A DNA stretch of 64,000 bases from Chromohalobacter sp. 11-W (lineage in GTDB: Bacteria; Pseudomonadota; Gammaproteobacteria; Pseudomonadales; Halomonadaceae), in NCBI RefSeq assembly GCF_029889905.1, contig NZ_JARANZ010000002.1:124001-188000 (forward strand). The letters run 5' to 3'. The translations under genes and the position numbers were made by a program. Of the stretch, positions 9,040 through 18,534 are shown piece by piece (position 1 is the first letter of the stretch; each line of letters opens with the position of its first letter). The notes below the pieces were generated by a model. The model had not been told where the DNA came from. It was given only the letters and a program-made list of their open reading frames with translations, and searched no databases.

Positions 9040-10438
9040 GACGCACCTTGCCGACACGCATAACGAGACCTCTCATGGCGCCCATTGGCAGCGCGCCCTG
9101 GGTAAGGTCGCGCAGCGTATCGAGGGGCTGGATTCACGTCGCCCCCACGGCAAGATCGTGCGTGCCACCGGCTTGGTACTCGAAGCGACCGGCCTGCGCC
9201 TGCCCTTGGGCAGTGCGTGCCTGGTGGAACTCGCCCAACATGGGCATACCGAATATGCCGAAGCCGAAGTGGTCGGCTTTGCCGGCGACCGGCTGTTCCT
9301 CATGCCGCTCGGCGATACCCAGGGCTTGGTACCGGGAGCGCGTGTGCTGACACTGGGCAGCAACCAGCGCGATGCCGCCAGCGCACGCCGTTTTCCCCTT
9401 GGCGACGCGCTCCTCGGACGCGTGCTGGACGGCAATGGTCGCGCGCTCGACGGCAAGGGCTCACTGGAAAACGCCCCGCATGCCCCCTTGAATACGCGGC
9501 CCATCAATCCGCTCGACCGCGCGCCGATCGAGTCCGTCATCGATGTCGGCATTCGCGCCATCAACGGCCTGTTGAGCGTCGGTCGTGGGCAGCGCATGGG
9601 GCTTTTCGCCGGCTCTGGGGTCGGCAAGAGTGTGTTGCTCGGCATGATGTCGCGCTACACCCAGGCCGATGTCATCGTCGTCGGCCTGATCGGCGAGCGT
9701 GGCCGCGAGGTCAAGGATTTCATCGAAAACATCTTGGGCACCGAGGGACGCGAGCGCGCCGTGGTCGTCGCCGCACCTGCCGACGTCTCACCGCTGCAGC
9801 GCTTGCAAGGCGCCGCCTACGCCACGCGCATCGCCGAAGGGTTCCGTGACGAAGGACGTAACGTCCTGTTGATCATGGACTCACTGACACGCTACGCCAT
9901 GGCCATGCGCGAGATCGCCCTCGCCGTGGGCGAACCGCCCGCTACCAAAGGCTATCCGCCATCCGTCTTCGCGCGCTTACCAGGGCTCGTCGAACGTGCC
10001 GGCAACGGCAAACCCGGCGGCGGGTCGATCACTGCCTTCTATACCGTGCTGACCGAAGGCGACGACCAACAGGATCCCATCGCCGATGCCGCACGCGCCA
10101 TTCTCGATGGCCACGTCGTGCTCTCGCGGGACCTGGCGGAAAGCGGGCACTACCCCGCCATCGATATCGAAGCCTCGATCAGCCGCGCGATGACCGAGAT
10201 CACCGAAGGCGTTCACCAGCGTCGGGCGAAACGCTTCAAGCAGCTTTTCTCGCGTTATCAACGCAATCGCGACCTGATCAGCGTCGGCGCTTACGCCGCC
10301 GGGCACGACCCGCAGCTCGACCGCGCCGTCGCCCTTTATCCGCGTCTCGAGGGTTTCCTCCAGCAGGGAATCTACGAACAAGCCGATGTCACTGCGACGC
10401 TAGACGCCCTGGCATCGCTATTTCCGGAGACGCGCTGA
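9032..10438 (+). CDS. fliI: Flagellum-specific export ATPase FliI
   Basis: 468 aa. Walker A is AGSGVGKS (about residues 193-200). Walker B is in [14 protein letters not shown] and the catalytic Glu is in [13 protein letters not shown]. FliI is the F1-beta-like hexameric ATPase that unfolds and feeds export substrates to the flagellar type III gate. The ATG at 9032 follows GGAGG by 6 nt, and the start lies inside fliH. Confidence 0.97.
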   Translation: MTETHLADTHNETSHGAHWQRALGKVAQRIEGLDSRRPHGKIVRATGLVLEATGLRLPLGSACLVELAQHGHTEYAEAEVVGFAGDRLFLMPLGDTQGLVPGARVLTLGSNQRDAASARRFPLGDALLGRVLDGNGRALDGKGSLENAPHAPLNTRPINPLDRAPIESVIDVGIRAINGLLSVGRGQRMGLFAGSGVGKSVLLGMMSRYTQADVIVVGLIGERGREVKDFIENILGTEGRERAVVVAAPADVSPLQRLQGAAYATRIAEGFRDEGRNVLLIMDSLTRYAMAMREIALAVGEPPATKGYPPSVFARLPGLVERAGNGKPGGGSITAFYTVLTEGDDQQDPIADAARAILDGHVVLSRDLAESGHYPAIDIEASISRAMTEITEGVHQRRAKRFKQLFSRYQRNRDLISVGAYAAGHDPQLDRAVALYPRLEGFLQQGIYEQADVTATLDALASLFPETR

Positions 10439-10472
10439 TGACATTCACTCTGCATCGCGGTAAGGAGCTCTC

Positions 10473-10970
10473 ATGAACGCACGCTCACCGCTCTCCACGC
10501 TCAAGGAACTGGCGCAGGAAACCTGCGATCAGGCAGCACAGTCGGTGGGACACTCCCGCCGCAGTCTGCAGGAAACGCAGCAGCGCCTGGACCAGCTCTT
10601 GAACTATCGGCATGAGTACCGTCAGCGCCTCGACAAGAGCATGGAAAAGGGCATCGAGCCCGCCAACTGGCACAATTACCAACAGTTTCTGGCCTCACTC
10701 GATCAGGCCATTGCCAGCCAACGCAAAGTGCTCAACGACCAGCAACGCCAGCTCGATCGTCAGCAAGAAGCGTGGCAAGGCGAGCGGCGCAAGCTCAACA
10801 CTTACGATACGCTGGTGTCACGCCGCGAACAGGTCGAGCAGAAACGCGCCACACGGCGTGAGCAGCAGCTCTTCGACGAGATGTCGGCGCGCATGTCGCG
10901 TCGACAGAAAAACGATCGTGGCCTCGACGTTACGTCGACGGACACCACGCATTCCAATAACCGCTTTTGA
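10473..10970 (+). CDS. fliJ: Flagellar export chaperone/escort FliJ
   Basis: 165 aa, almost wholly alpha-helical coiled coil rich in Gln, Arg and Glu (LQETQQRLDQLLNYRHEY, NDQQRQLDRQQEAWQGERR). FliJ inserts into the FliI hexamer like the F1 gamma stalk and recycles chaperones. The 34-nt gap after fliI holds a GGAG 6 nt before the ATG. Identification rests on coiled-coil character, length and position between fliI and fliK, as the family diverges strongly. Confidence 0.88.
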   Translation: MNARSPLSTLKELAQETCDQAAQSVGHSRRSLQETQQRLDQLLNYRHEYRQRLDKSMEKGIEPANWHNYQQFLASLDQAIASQRKVLNDQQRQLDRQQEAWQGERRKLNTYDTLVSRREQVEQKRATRREQQLFDEMSARMSRRQKNDRGLDVTSTDTTHSNNRF

Positions 10971-10982
10971 CGAGGCATGCTC

Positions 10983-12365
10983 ATGGATATTGCCCTGCTC
11001 AACAACCTTCAAGGCGGTAGTCAAGCCTCCGCGACCAACCTTGGCAATGCGAGCGAGACGCGTGGCGGCAAGAATGCCGACAACAGCGCCTCTCCGTTCG
11101 CCAGCCTCCTCGGCAAGGCCCGTGGCGGCTCGGATGCCAAGAGCGATGCCGGCACCGAATTGCTGTCAAAGGACACCGCGAGCCAAGATGATAGCGGTCT
11201 CGTCGCGGCGCTCAACGAGATGATGCAAGACAGCGACGACGCCAAGTTGCTCAGCGACTGGCTCGAAAGCGGTGATGCCAGCCAGCTAGAGGCTCTCACT
11301 CAACGCCTGGGAGAAATACAGCAAGCGTTGGGCGGCGATGATTCGAAACTCACCGATGACGCTATGGCGGCACTACTCGCCGCGCAGCTGCCGACAAATG
11401 CTATGACGACTGGCACCGGCCAAGCTCAGGGCAGTGCCGGCATGCTGGCCAGCCAAAGTGGCGATCTTTCGCTCAACGATATCCAGCAACGCATGATGCT
11501 CATTCAGCAGTCCTCCAGCGGCATGCGGGACGGTGCGGGCGATGCCCTCTCACGCCAAGACCTCATGGCGCGGCTGACCAACGCCGCCACGAATACAGGC
11601 ACAGGCCAAGACACCCAGTCCCTCGCCCAACTGATGCAGAATGCACAGAGCGCATCGGGCCAGGCCTCGTCACAAGGCAATGGCCAGATCTCCCCGACGG
11701 CGGCCTTCAGTGCCACCCTGGTTCAACAGGCGCAGGCCGTCGCCGATGCACAACGTGGCGACACGCTGACCGGCCAGCAGGGCCTGGAGCGTCAGGGCAG
11801 TGACTCGTCACTGTTCACCAATCTGGGCCACAACGCCGCCGCGGGTAATGCCACCACTGGTGCCGCCACCAATGCCAGTGCTGCAGCCAGCGCCGCCGGT
11901 GCCTCCGCCACCGCAACACTTACCCCCCAGGTCGGTATGGCCGAATGGGGGCAGTCGCTCGGTCAGCAGGTCGTGCGCATGGCACAGCGCGGTGACCAAC
12001 AGGTCGAATTGCGGCTGCATCCCGCCGAACTAGGCCCATTGAGCGTCTCGCTCAAGATGGGCGATCAGCAGCAGGCCAACCTGCAGTTCTTCTCCGCTCA
12101 CGGTGCCGTGCGTCATGCCCTGGAAGCAGCGATCCCGCAATTGCGCGAAGCCCTCGCCGATAGCGGCATCGCCTTGGGCGAAACCTCCGTCGGTGAGCAG
12201 GACCAGTTCCAGCAGCAATCCGGTGAGCAACAGGGAGAGCCCGGCTCCCGAGGTGATGCCCAAGGTGGATTGTTCGCCGCCGGTGACGCGAACGCTGACA
12301 TGCCGAGCCTAAACGAGACGCCATTGCAATATATCGCGTCTTCGGGAATTAGCCTTTATGCCTGA
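10983..12365 (+). CDS. fliK: Flagellar hook-length control protein FliK
   Basis: 460 aa. A long, low-complexity Ala/Gln/Ser/Gly-rich N-terminal ruler region (about residues 1-310) precedes the conserved FliK C-terminal domain with MAQRGDQQVELRLHPAELG and LGPLSVSLKM. The C-terminal domain contacts FlhB to switch export from rod/hook to filament type. The ATG at 10983 is preferred because GAGG at 10972-10975 is 7 nt away; the ATG at 10977 is only 1 nt from it. A 154-bp gap separates it from fliL. Confidence 0.92.
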   Translation: MDIALLNNLQGGSQASATNLGNASETRGGKNADNSASPFASLLGKARGGSDAKSDAGTELLSKDTASQDDSGLVAALNEMMQDSDDAKLLSDWLESGDASQLEALTQRLGEIQQALGGDDSKLTDDAMAALLAAQLPTNAMTTGTGQAQGSAGMLASQSGDLSLNDIQQRMMLIQQSSSGMRDGAGDALSRQDLMARLTNAATNTGTGQDTQSLAQLMQNAQSASGQASSQGNGQISPTAAFSATLVQQAQAVADAQRGDTLTGQQGLERQGSDSSLFTNLGHNAAAGNATTGAATNASAAASAAGASATATLTPQVGMAEWGQSLGQQVVRMAQRGDQQVELRLHPAELGPLSVSLKMGDQQQANLQFFSAHGAVRHALEAAIPQLREALADSGIALGETSVGEQDQFQQQSGEQQGEPGSRGDAQGGLFAAGDANADMPSLNETPLQYIASSGISLYA

Positions 12366-12519
12366 GCCTAGCTGCCGATAACACGTGAGAGACGTCCACG
12401 GTAGACGTTCGACAAAGCCCGAAGTGGCGTGCGTGAAGCTTTCTATTCGAGCAATCGGATAGCGCTTCCTATCGCCATACTCGGTCCACTCATCTACGCC
12501 GAAGTGAATGACATAAACG

Positions 12520-12993
12520 ATGGCCAAAACCAACAAGCGCGGCAAGTCTCTATGGCTAATAGGACTCCTGATTGTCCTGTTCTCGGTCGGCAGCTCCATT
12601 GGCGTCTACATGCTCATGGACTCGCGCCAGGAAGCATCGGCCAACGAAGAGCCGATCGAGCCCAAGGAGGCGCCGGCGCCGATTTTCGTCACGATCGAAC
12701 CGTTCACGGTCAACTTGCAGGACGATGAATACAGTGACCGCCTACTCTATGTAGGACTCTCCTTGAAGGTGGGTGACGACAAGACGAAAGAGGTTCTCGA
12801 GCAATACATGCCGGAGGTTCGCAGCCGCTTGCTGATGCTGCTTTCCAGCCAAGAAGCCGGAGCTCTCGTCAAGCCCGAGGGCAAGCAACGCCTTGCCAAT
12901 CAGATTCTGACGCTGTTCGACGAACCGTTAGCCGAGCCGCAGCCGCCTCTGGACGTCACCGGCGTGCTATTTTCCGAATTCATTGTGCAATAA
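12520..12993 (+). CDS. fliL: Flagellar basal-body/stator-associated protein FliL
   Basis: 157 aa. One N-terminal TM anchor (SLWLIGLLIVLFSVGSSIGV) is followed by a periplasmic domain with IEPFTVNLQD and RLLYVGLSLKV, both typical of FliL. FliL rings surround MotAB stators and support torque. There is no strong ribosome-binding sequence before the ATG. It begins the second half of the fli operon after a 154-bp gap and is 6 nt from fliM. Confidence 0.92.
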   Translation: MAKTNKRGKSLWLIGLLIVLFSVGSSIGVYMLMDSRQEASANEEPIEPKEAPAPIFVTIEPFTVNLQDDEYSDRLLYVGLSLKVGDDKTKEVLEQYMPEVRSRLLMLLSSQEAGALVKPEGKQRLANQILTLFDEPLAEPQPPLDVTGVLFSEFIVQ

Positions 12994-12999
12994 GACGAC

Positions 13000-14016
13000 A
13001 TGTCCCAAGACGATCTACTCTCGCAGGATGAGATCGACGCGCTCCTAAAGGGCGTGAGCGGTGACGATGATAGCGCGAAGGAAGACGATACTTCGCGCCA
13101 GGGGAAGGTGCGTCCGTTCGATCCCGCCAAGCAGCATCGCATTATACGCGAGCGGCTGCATGCGCTGGACATCATCAACGAACGCTTCGCCCGCCAGTTC
13201 CGCGTGGCGCTTTTCAACCTGATGCGGCGTAGCGCCGACATCACGGTCGAAAGCGTTCGCTATCAAAGCTATAGCGAGTTCTCGCGCAACCTACCGGTGC
13301 CTACCAACCTCAATCTGATCACCATGAAACCGTTGCGTGGCTCGGCACTGGTGGTATTTCCGCCCAGCCTGGTCTTCATGGTGGTCGACAACTTGTTCGG
13401 CGGGGACGGACGCTTCCTCACCAAATCCGAGGGGCGTGAGTTCACGCGCACCGAACAGCGCATCATCCATCGAATGCTCAAGCTGGCGCTGGATGGCTAT
13501 AGCGAATCGTGGAAATCGGTCTATCCCCTGGATATCGAATACACACGCTCGGAATTGCAGGTGAAGTTCGCCAACATCACCAACTCGCCCAACGAAATCG
13601 TCGTCAACAGTACCTTCCACGTTGAGGTCGGCAATCTCTCCAGCGAGTTCAACATCTGCATTCCCTACTCGATGATCGAGCCGATCCGCGACACGCTTGC
13701 CAGCCCCCTGCACGACACGCATCCCGACGAGGAGCAGCAGTGGGAGGCGCGCATGGCTCATGAGATCCGCCACTCGGACGTGGAGTTGACAGCCGATTTC
13801 GTCGACATTCCCTTGCGCCTGCGGGATGTCACCCAGCTGTCGGTGGGCGACATCATCCCCATCGAATTACCCGAGGCGGTGAATGTCAGCGTCGACGGTA
13901 TTCCCGTGATGACGTGCGATTACGGCAGCCAAAAATCCCAACGCGCATTGCGCGTTCGGCACCTTATCGAACACGGCTCGAGCCAAGTTGCAGCGAAGGA
14001 TCCGAAAGATGACTGA
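13000..14016 (+). CDS. fliM: Flagellar switch protein FliM
   Basis: 338 aa. The N-terminal CheY-P binding peptide is intact (DLLSQDEIDALLKGV). The CheC-like middle domain follows (LNLITMKPLRGSALVVF, GGDGRF), and a SpoA/FliN-like C-terminus ends the protein. FliM forms the C-ring wall and passes chemotaxis signals to FliG. The stop overlaps the fliN start (ATGACTGA). Confidence 0.96.
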   Translation: MSQDDLLSQDEIDALLKGVSGDDDSAKEDDTSRQGKVRPFDPAKQHRIIRERLHALDIINERFARQFRVALFNLMRRSADITVESVRYQSYSEFSRNLPVPTNLNLITMKPLRGSALVVFPPSLVFMVVDNLFGGDGRFLTKSEGREFTRTEQRIIHRMLKLALDGYSESWKSVYPLDIEYTRSELQVKFANITNSPNEIVVNSTFHVEVGNLSSEFNICIPYSMIEPIRDTLASPLHDTHPDEEQQWEARMAHEIRHSDVELTADFVDIPLRLRDVTQLSVGDIIPIELPEAVNVSVDGIPVMTCDYGSQKSQRALRVRHLIEHGSSQVAAKDPKDD

Positions 14017-14548
14017 TTCCAAGAACCCCGATCAGAAAGGCACCGAGGACGAGTGGGCCGACGCCATGGCAGAGCAGGATGCGTCCAAAGATACCAATCC
14101 ATCCAAGAGCACGGATGAAAGCGCTGCCGACGCGGAAGAAGATCTGTGGGCGGCGGCAATGGCCGAGCAACAGACGACCGAAGAAGAAAGCGCCGACATC
14201 ACGTCGGACGAAAACGCGTCACGGGCTCAAAACGCCGAGCATGAAGTGTTCAAGCAGCTCGACGAAGGAGCCGCCGGCACCACGCCGCGCGACCTCGAGC
14301 TGATCATGGATATCCCGGTCAAACTCAGCGTCGAGCTGGGGCGTACGCGCATCACCATCAAGCAGTTGCTCGAGCTCGCCCAAGGCTCGGTGATCGAACT
14401 GGATGGCCTGGCCGGCGAGCCCATGGACATTCTCATCAACGGTTACCTGATCGCGCAGGGGGAAGTCGTGGTCGTGGATGACAAATACGGCATCCGCATC
14501 ACCGAGATCATCACTCCCTCGGAACGCGTCAAAAAGCTGAACAAATGA
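14009..14548 (+). CDS. fliN: Flagellar switch protein FliN
   Basis: 179 aa, longer than the approximately 137 aa of the enteric protein because of an acidic N-terminal extension with two copies of a WADAMAEQ/WAAAMAEQ motif (about residues 15 and 48). The conserved SpoA domain is C-terminal (LIMDIPVKLSVELGRTRITI, then GEPMDILINGYLIAQGEVVV). The ATG at 14009 overlaps the fliM stop. The repeated WA.AMAEQ motifs are also known from pseudomonad FliN proteins. Confidence 0.95.
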   Translation: MTDSKNPDQKGTEDEWADAMAEQDASKDTNPSKSTDESAADAEEDLWAAAMAEQQTTEEESADITSDENASRAQNAEHEVFKQLDEGAAGTTPRDLELIMDIPVKLSVELGRTRITIKQLLELAQGSVIELDGLAGEPMDILINGYLIAQGEVVVVDDKYGIRITEIITPSERVKKLNK

Positions 14549-15021
14549 GTGTCGCCGACAGCGCACGCGAGGCGGCCGTCTCGCTCGACGGTGGCGGTGA
14601 CGCCGCAATGGGGATGGCCTGGGTAGGCAAGACCACCCTCTCTCTGGCGTTGATCGTCGCCATTATATTGCTGTGTGCCTGGCTGCTGCGCCGACTGACA
14701 CCGGGACGCCTGCGCGCGTCCCAACACGTCAAGGTAGTGTCCAACACCGCCATCGGCCAACGCGAGCGCGTCACCGTCGTCGAGATCGACGGGCGCTGGC
14801 TGGTACTCGGCGTCGGCGGCAACCAGGTCACCCTGCTCAAGGATATGCCCGCCGCCGAGGCGAGCGACGCACCGACACCGGAGTCCCCGGCCCCGCTGAG
14901 CGGCAGCTTCGCCCAACGCTTTCGCCAGGCGCTGGCGCAGAATATGGGACGCAAATCGCCGGATTCATCTTCCTCGCGGTCTCAGGACGGTGCTAATGCG
15001 GACAAGGAATCCGACCGATGA
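14545..15021 (+). CDS. fliO: Flagellar export-gate assembly protein FliO
   Basis: 158 aa. One TM ([19 protein letters not shown]) near residue 40 is followed by a small cytoplasmic beta domain with [18 protein letters not shown], the conserved FliO core. FliO helps assemble the FliP ring. It is coupled to fliN and fliP by 4-nt ATGA-type overlaps on both sides. Confidence 0.93.
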   Translation: MSVADSAREAAVSLDGGGDAAMGMAWVGKTTLSLALIVAIILLCAWLLRRLTPGRLRASQHVKVVSNTAIGQRERVTVVEIDGRWLVLGVGGNQVTLLKDMPAAEASDAPTPESPAPLSGSFAQRFRQALAQNMGRKSPDSSSSRSQDGANADKESDR

Positions 15022-15794
15022 ACGTCGCAGCCATCCTCAACCGGATAGACGTCGCCGTCATGCTGCGTCGTGGTCTGGCATTGCTGTTGCTAGTCTGGCC
15101 CGCGCTGGGCTGGGGGCAGGAAATTCCGGGCATTGTCACCGAACCCACGGGTGACGGCGGTCAACGATGGTCGTTGAGCCTGCAGACGTTGCTCCTGCTC
15201 AGCTCGCTGGCCTTCTTGCCCGCGCTGCTCCTGGGCATGACCTGCTTTACCCGCATCATCATCGTGTTGAGCTTGCTGCGCACGGCCATCGGCACCCAGT
15301 CGACGCCGCCCAATCAGGTATTGCTGGGGCTGGCGTTGTTCATGACGTTTTTCATCATGTCGCCGGTCATCGACCGCGTGCATGAACAAGCGTGGGTGCC
15401 CTTCTCCGAGGACCAGATCAGCCTCGAGCAAGCCATGAAGCAAGGCAGTCAGCCTTTTCGCGAATTCATGTTCGCCCAGACACGCGAAACCGATCTGGCG
15501 CTCTTCGCGCGCATGGCCGACGCCGATGAAATGCAGGGCCCCGAAGATGTCCCGATGCGCCTGCTGGTGCCCGCCTTCATGACCAGCGAACTGAAGACCG
15601 CGTTCCAGATCGGTTTCAGTATCTTCATTCCATTTCTGATCATCGACCTGGTGGTCGCCAGTGTGTTGATGGCACTGGGGATGATGATGGTGCCACCGGC
15701 GACGATTTCTCTGCCCTTCAAGCTCATGCTCTTCGTACTCGTCGACGGCTGGAATTTGCTCATCGGCTCGCTGGCCGAAAGCTTCTATATGTAG
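15018..15794 (+). CDS. fliP: Flagellar type III export gate protein FliP
   Basis: 258 aa. A cleavable signal peptide ([16 protein letters not shown]) is followed by the conserved core [39 protein letters not shown] and the C-terminal hairpin [19 protein letters not shown]. FliP5Q4R1 forms the export gate in the MS ring. It is 68 nt from fliQ, the longest gap in this part of the operon, with a good ribosome-binding sequence there. Confidence 0.97.
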   Translation: MNVAAILNRIDVAVMLRRGLALLLLVWPALGWGQEIPGIVTEPTGDGGQRWSLSLQTLLLLSSLAFLPALLLGMTCFTRIIIVLSLLRTAIGTQSTPPNQVLLGLALFMTFFIMSPVIDRVHEQAWVPFSEDQISLEQAMKQGSQPFREFMFAQTRETDLALFARMADADEMQGPEDVPMRLLVPAFMTSELKTAFQIGFSIFIPFLIIDLVVASVLMALGMMMVPPATISLPFKLMLFVLVDGWNLLIGSLAESFYM

Positions 15795-15861
15795 GTAGGG
15801 GTAGACACGGCATGAGCGCACCTCAAGACGCCCCTGCCAACGATATTAAGGAGACGCAGCC

Positions 15862-16131
15862 ATGACACCCGAAATGGTCATGGGGCTGGCGTATCAGGGC
15901 ATGAAAGTCACGCTGATGCTCGCCGGCCCCCTACTGATGACGGCCCTGTTGATCGGCCTGCTGGTCAGCTTGTTTCAAGCGGCCACGCAGATCAACGAGA
16001 TGACGTTGACCTTCATACCCAAGATACTGGGCGTTTTCGGCGCCTTGGTCGTGGCAGGCCCGTGGCTGATCCAAACGATCGTCGACTTTACCCGCGAGCT
16101 ATTTCAGAACCTACCCACGATGGTCAGCTAG
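15862..16131 (+). CDS. fliQ: Flagellar type III export gate protein FliQ
   Basis: 89 aa, two TM helices, with the family motifs LLVSLFQAATQINEMTLTFIP and KILGVFGALVVAGPWL split around a short loop. It packs around FliP in the export gate. AAGGAGACG precedes the ATG. It is 6 nt from fliR. Confidence 0.97.
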   Translation: MTPEMVMGLAYQGMKVTLMLAGPLLMTALLIGLLVSLFQAATQINEMTLTFIPKILGVFGALVVAGPWLIQTIVDFTRELFQNLPTMVS

Positions 16132-16137
16132 ACACCC

Positions 16138-16923
16138 ATGGTTCAGGTAACGTTCGACCAATTGCATGAGTGGCTGACGCTATTCTTTTGGCCGTTCGTG
16201 CGCATCCTCGCCTTCCTCGCAGCGACGCCGATATGGAACCAGCATGGCGTACCGCGCCAAGTGTCGATCATACTAGGGGCGCTGCTAGCGGTGGTCATCG
16301 CTCCGACGCTGCCCCCCATGCCCGACACGCCGATCTTCTCAGTGGCGGCGCTCGGCATTCTGATCCAGGAAATGCTGATCGGGATCGCCATGGGAATGGT
16401 CCTGCGCGTGACCATCGCGGTGGTACAGGCCGCCGGCGAATTCATCGGTCTGCAAATGGGGCTGGCGTTTGCCACCTTCTTCACGCCGGGCGTGGGCAAC
16501 AGCATGGTACTGTCGCGCATCTTTCAGATGATCACTCTGCTCATGTTCCTGGCGCTCAACGGGCATTTAATGACGCTGGAGATACTCGCCAATTCCTTCC
16601 AGACCCTACCGATCGGCGGCCCCAGGGTGGATGCCAGCGCCGGCGAGCTCATCGCCTACTGGGGGGGTGAAATTTTCACATCCGGCGTACTGATGGCATT
16701 GCCCTTGATCGTCTCGCTGCTGATCATCAACCTGACGCTGGGAGTGCTTAACCGCGCCTCGCCGCAGTTGTCGATCTTCTCGATAGGCTTCCCCATGACC
16801 CTGACCACCGGCCTCGTGCTGCTAATGACGCTGATGCCGGACCTGCTGCGCTTTCTGGAGATTGTCTTCAGCGACAGCCTGAATGCCATGCAGGAGGTGG
16901 TCCAGCGCCTGGCAGGTGGCTAG
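16138..16923 (+). CDS. fliR: Flagellar type III export gate protein FliR
   Basis: 261 aa, six TM helices, with typical sequences FFWPFVRILAFLAATPIW, GVPRQVSIILGALLAVV and LFLALNGHLMTLEIL. FliR caps the FliPQR complex. It is last in this operon; flhB, often next, is not here. The TAG stop (16921-16923) is also the first three bases of a 145-bp palindromic element, so the last codons and the element meet exactly. Confidence 0.97.
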   Translation: MVQVTFDQLHEWLTLFFWPFVRILAFLAATPIWNQHGVPRQVSIILGALLAVVIAPTLPPMPDTPIFSVAALGILIQEMLIGIAMGMVLRVTIAVVQAAGEFIGLQMGLAFATFFTPGVGNSMVLSRIFQMITLLMFLALNGHLMTLEILANSFQTLPIGGPRVDASAGELIAYWGGEIFTSGVLMALPLIVSLLIINLTLGVLNRASPQLSIFSIGFPMTLTTGLVLLMTLMPDLLRFLEIVFSDSLNAMQEVVQRLAGG

Positions 16924-17065
16924 GCATTGTCTGAAAACTGCCTGCGCTCGGCCATACTGCGTTAAAAATCAGCTCAAAATGCTCATTTACACCCCGTAAA
17001 CTCCGCTTTTTCGCTGATTTTTGCCTTGCCTGACCTTCGCTCGTCGACTTTTCAGACAGTGCCTA
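16921..17065 (+). repeat. 145-bp symmetric palindromic element, copy A (after fliR)
   Basis: Two 70-nt arms flank a 5-nt centre (ACCCC). The outer 17 bp of each arm match as inverted repeats with one mismatch (TAGGCATTGTCTGAAAA), an inner block AAAAATCAGC (16964-16973) is repeated inverted, and the apex is TTTAC/GTAAA. Copies B (49801-49945) and C (59470-59614, opposite orientation) have identical length and architecture. It is flanked by CTAG on both sides and carries no ORF. It is consistent with a small non-autonomous transposable element (MITE) with a TA target. Confidence 0.9.
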
Positions 17066-17089
17066 GGTTTTGCCTATCCGACGGAACGT

Positions 17090-17121
17090 AAAACGCCACG
17101 TCCTTGCGGACGTGGCGTTTT
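17090..17121. terminator. Bidirectional intrinsic terminator between fliR and flgL
   Basis: A perfect 14-bp stem beginning AAAACGCCACG, loop TTGC, ending GGCGTTTT, so there is an A-tract before and a T-tract after the stem on either strand. It sits between the convergent fli (+) and flg (-) operons. Confidence 0.9.
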
Positions 17122-17173
17122 GCTTGCGGGCACGATTGACGTGGGTAAAACGCGGCGCTGCACTCAGTGATGC

Positions 17174-18412
17174 CTAGTTCAAATACTGGAACAGGGACAT
17201 CTGTTGAATATCGGCGAACGACTTCTGTGATGCCTGCAGCCCTACCTGGCTGAGCATATAATCGGAAATCGCCGAGTTGTAATCCAGATCTACCAGATCG
17301 GAGCGCGTCTGCTCGTAGGCAATCTCGCGGTTGCCGCCGACGTCGTCCAAGGCGTTCAACTCGTTCATGCGTGCGCCGACCGAGGCTCGCGTGGTCAGCA
17401 CATTATCCAGCGAGGCATCCAACTTGCGGCTCGCGGTAGACAAGGTGTTGTCCAATGCCGCCTGGTCGGCATCGGTCTCGACGGGCTGACGCAGAGCATT
17501 GATGGTATCGCCGATGGTCTTGAACAGGCTGGCCTGCTGCTCATCCATATCGCCACCCGGCGTAACGTTCAACGAATCACCGTCTGCCGGCTCGCCTTCC
17601 ATCGTCAGCGCCAGACCACCGAATTCGATGGTCTCGCCATCGGTGTACTCAGCCGTTACCGTGTCACCGGTGTTGGTATTGGTCGCAGTATATTCAAGAT
17701 CACCAGCGCCATTGTCAGCAAACGAGATTTCGTACGCATCACCATAGCCCGCGGCGGCGGCATCACGAACATCCGGCCCCGTGAAGGTCATGCTCCCCGT
17801 ATTGCCTTCACCGGCTTCGGCGATATATTCGCTACCCGACGAGAATTTCATGAACACGTCGGAACCCGTATCGCTGGTGTTCATCGAGCGCTCGGCATCG
17901 ATCTTCTGTTTCTTGACGCCCTGATCGCCTTCATAACCGATGGTATCGACATTGTCGCCGGCATCGGTGCGCGAGAAGGCCTTGGCATTATCCTGATAAC
18001 CGCTGAACAAGTAGGTGCCATTACCATCGGTGGTGTTGCCAAGCCCGATCAACGTTTCATAGGCACCCTCGAGATCGGAGGCCAGCGACTCGCGGTCGGC
18101 GTCGCTCAAGGTACCGTTACCGGCTTGTACGACCAGTGATTTAGCCGAACCGATAGCATCGCTGACGCTATTAAGGACGCTTTCCTCTTGGCTAAGAGAG
18201 TTACGCGCGGTCACTCGGCTACTTTCTTGTTGCGCATTGACGGCCAGCGACTGCGATACCCCCACCGCACGCGAGGCGGCACGCGGGTCATCGGAAGGAT
18301 TCACCACGCGCTTGCCGGAAGCGATCTGTTGACCGACATCCGCGAAATCGGCTTGCTGGCGGTTCATCGCCGAAACGCCTTGCTCGTACATCGTCACGGT
18401 GCTGATACGCAT
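17174..18412 (-). CDS. flgL: Hook-filament junction protein FlgL (HAP3)
   Basis: 412 aa. The flagellin-like N-terminus MRISTVTMYEQGVSAMN and C-terminus (YNSAISDYMLSQVGLQASQ) are conserved, and the acidic central domain is variable. It joins HAP1 to the filament. The order is flgK then flgL, with a 122-bp gap that holds no evident promoter match, so co-transcription with flgK is likely. Confidence 0.95.
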   Translation of the reverse strand: MRISTVTMYEQGVSAMNRQQADFADVGQQIASGKRVVNPSDDPRAASRAVGVSQSLAVNAQQESSRVTARNSLSQEESVLNSVSDAIGSAKSLVVQAGNGTLSDADRESLASDLEGAYETLIGLGNTTDGNGTYLFSGYQDNAKAFSRTDAGDNVDTIGYEGDQGVKKQKIDAERSMNTSDTGSDVFMKFSSGSEYIAEAGEGNTGSMTFTGPDVRDAAAAGYGDAYEISFADNGAGDLEYTATNTNTGDTVTAEYTDGETIEFGGLALTMEGEPADGDSLNVTPGGDMDEQQASLFKTIGDTINALRQPVETDADQAALDNTLSTASRKLDASLDNVLTTRASVGARMNELNALDDVGGNREIAYEQTRSDLVDLDYNSAISDYMLSQVGLQASQKSFADIQQMSLFQYLN

Positions 18413-18534
18413 TTTTGCTTACCTCGTCACGCACGCTGTGCTCACCCAGCGTCGTATTGTCTTCAGGAATCTTGTCTTCGAGCACCTTGCCTTCGCCAGC
18501 ATCATGGCGTTACGGCGGTGCTCGTCCAACAACA

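Noticed and set aside
12340-12379. GCCGATAA at 12372-12379 before fliL, resembling a sigma-28 -10
   Set aside because: The matching -35 position (11-nt spacer) reads TTTATGCC, only 2/8 to the consensus, and fliL belongs to the early operon.
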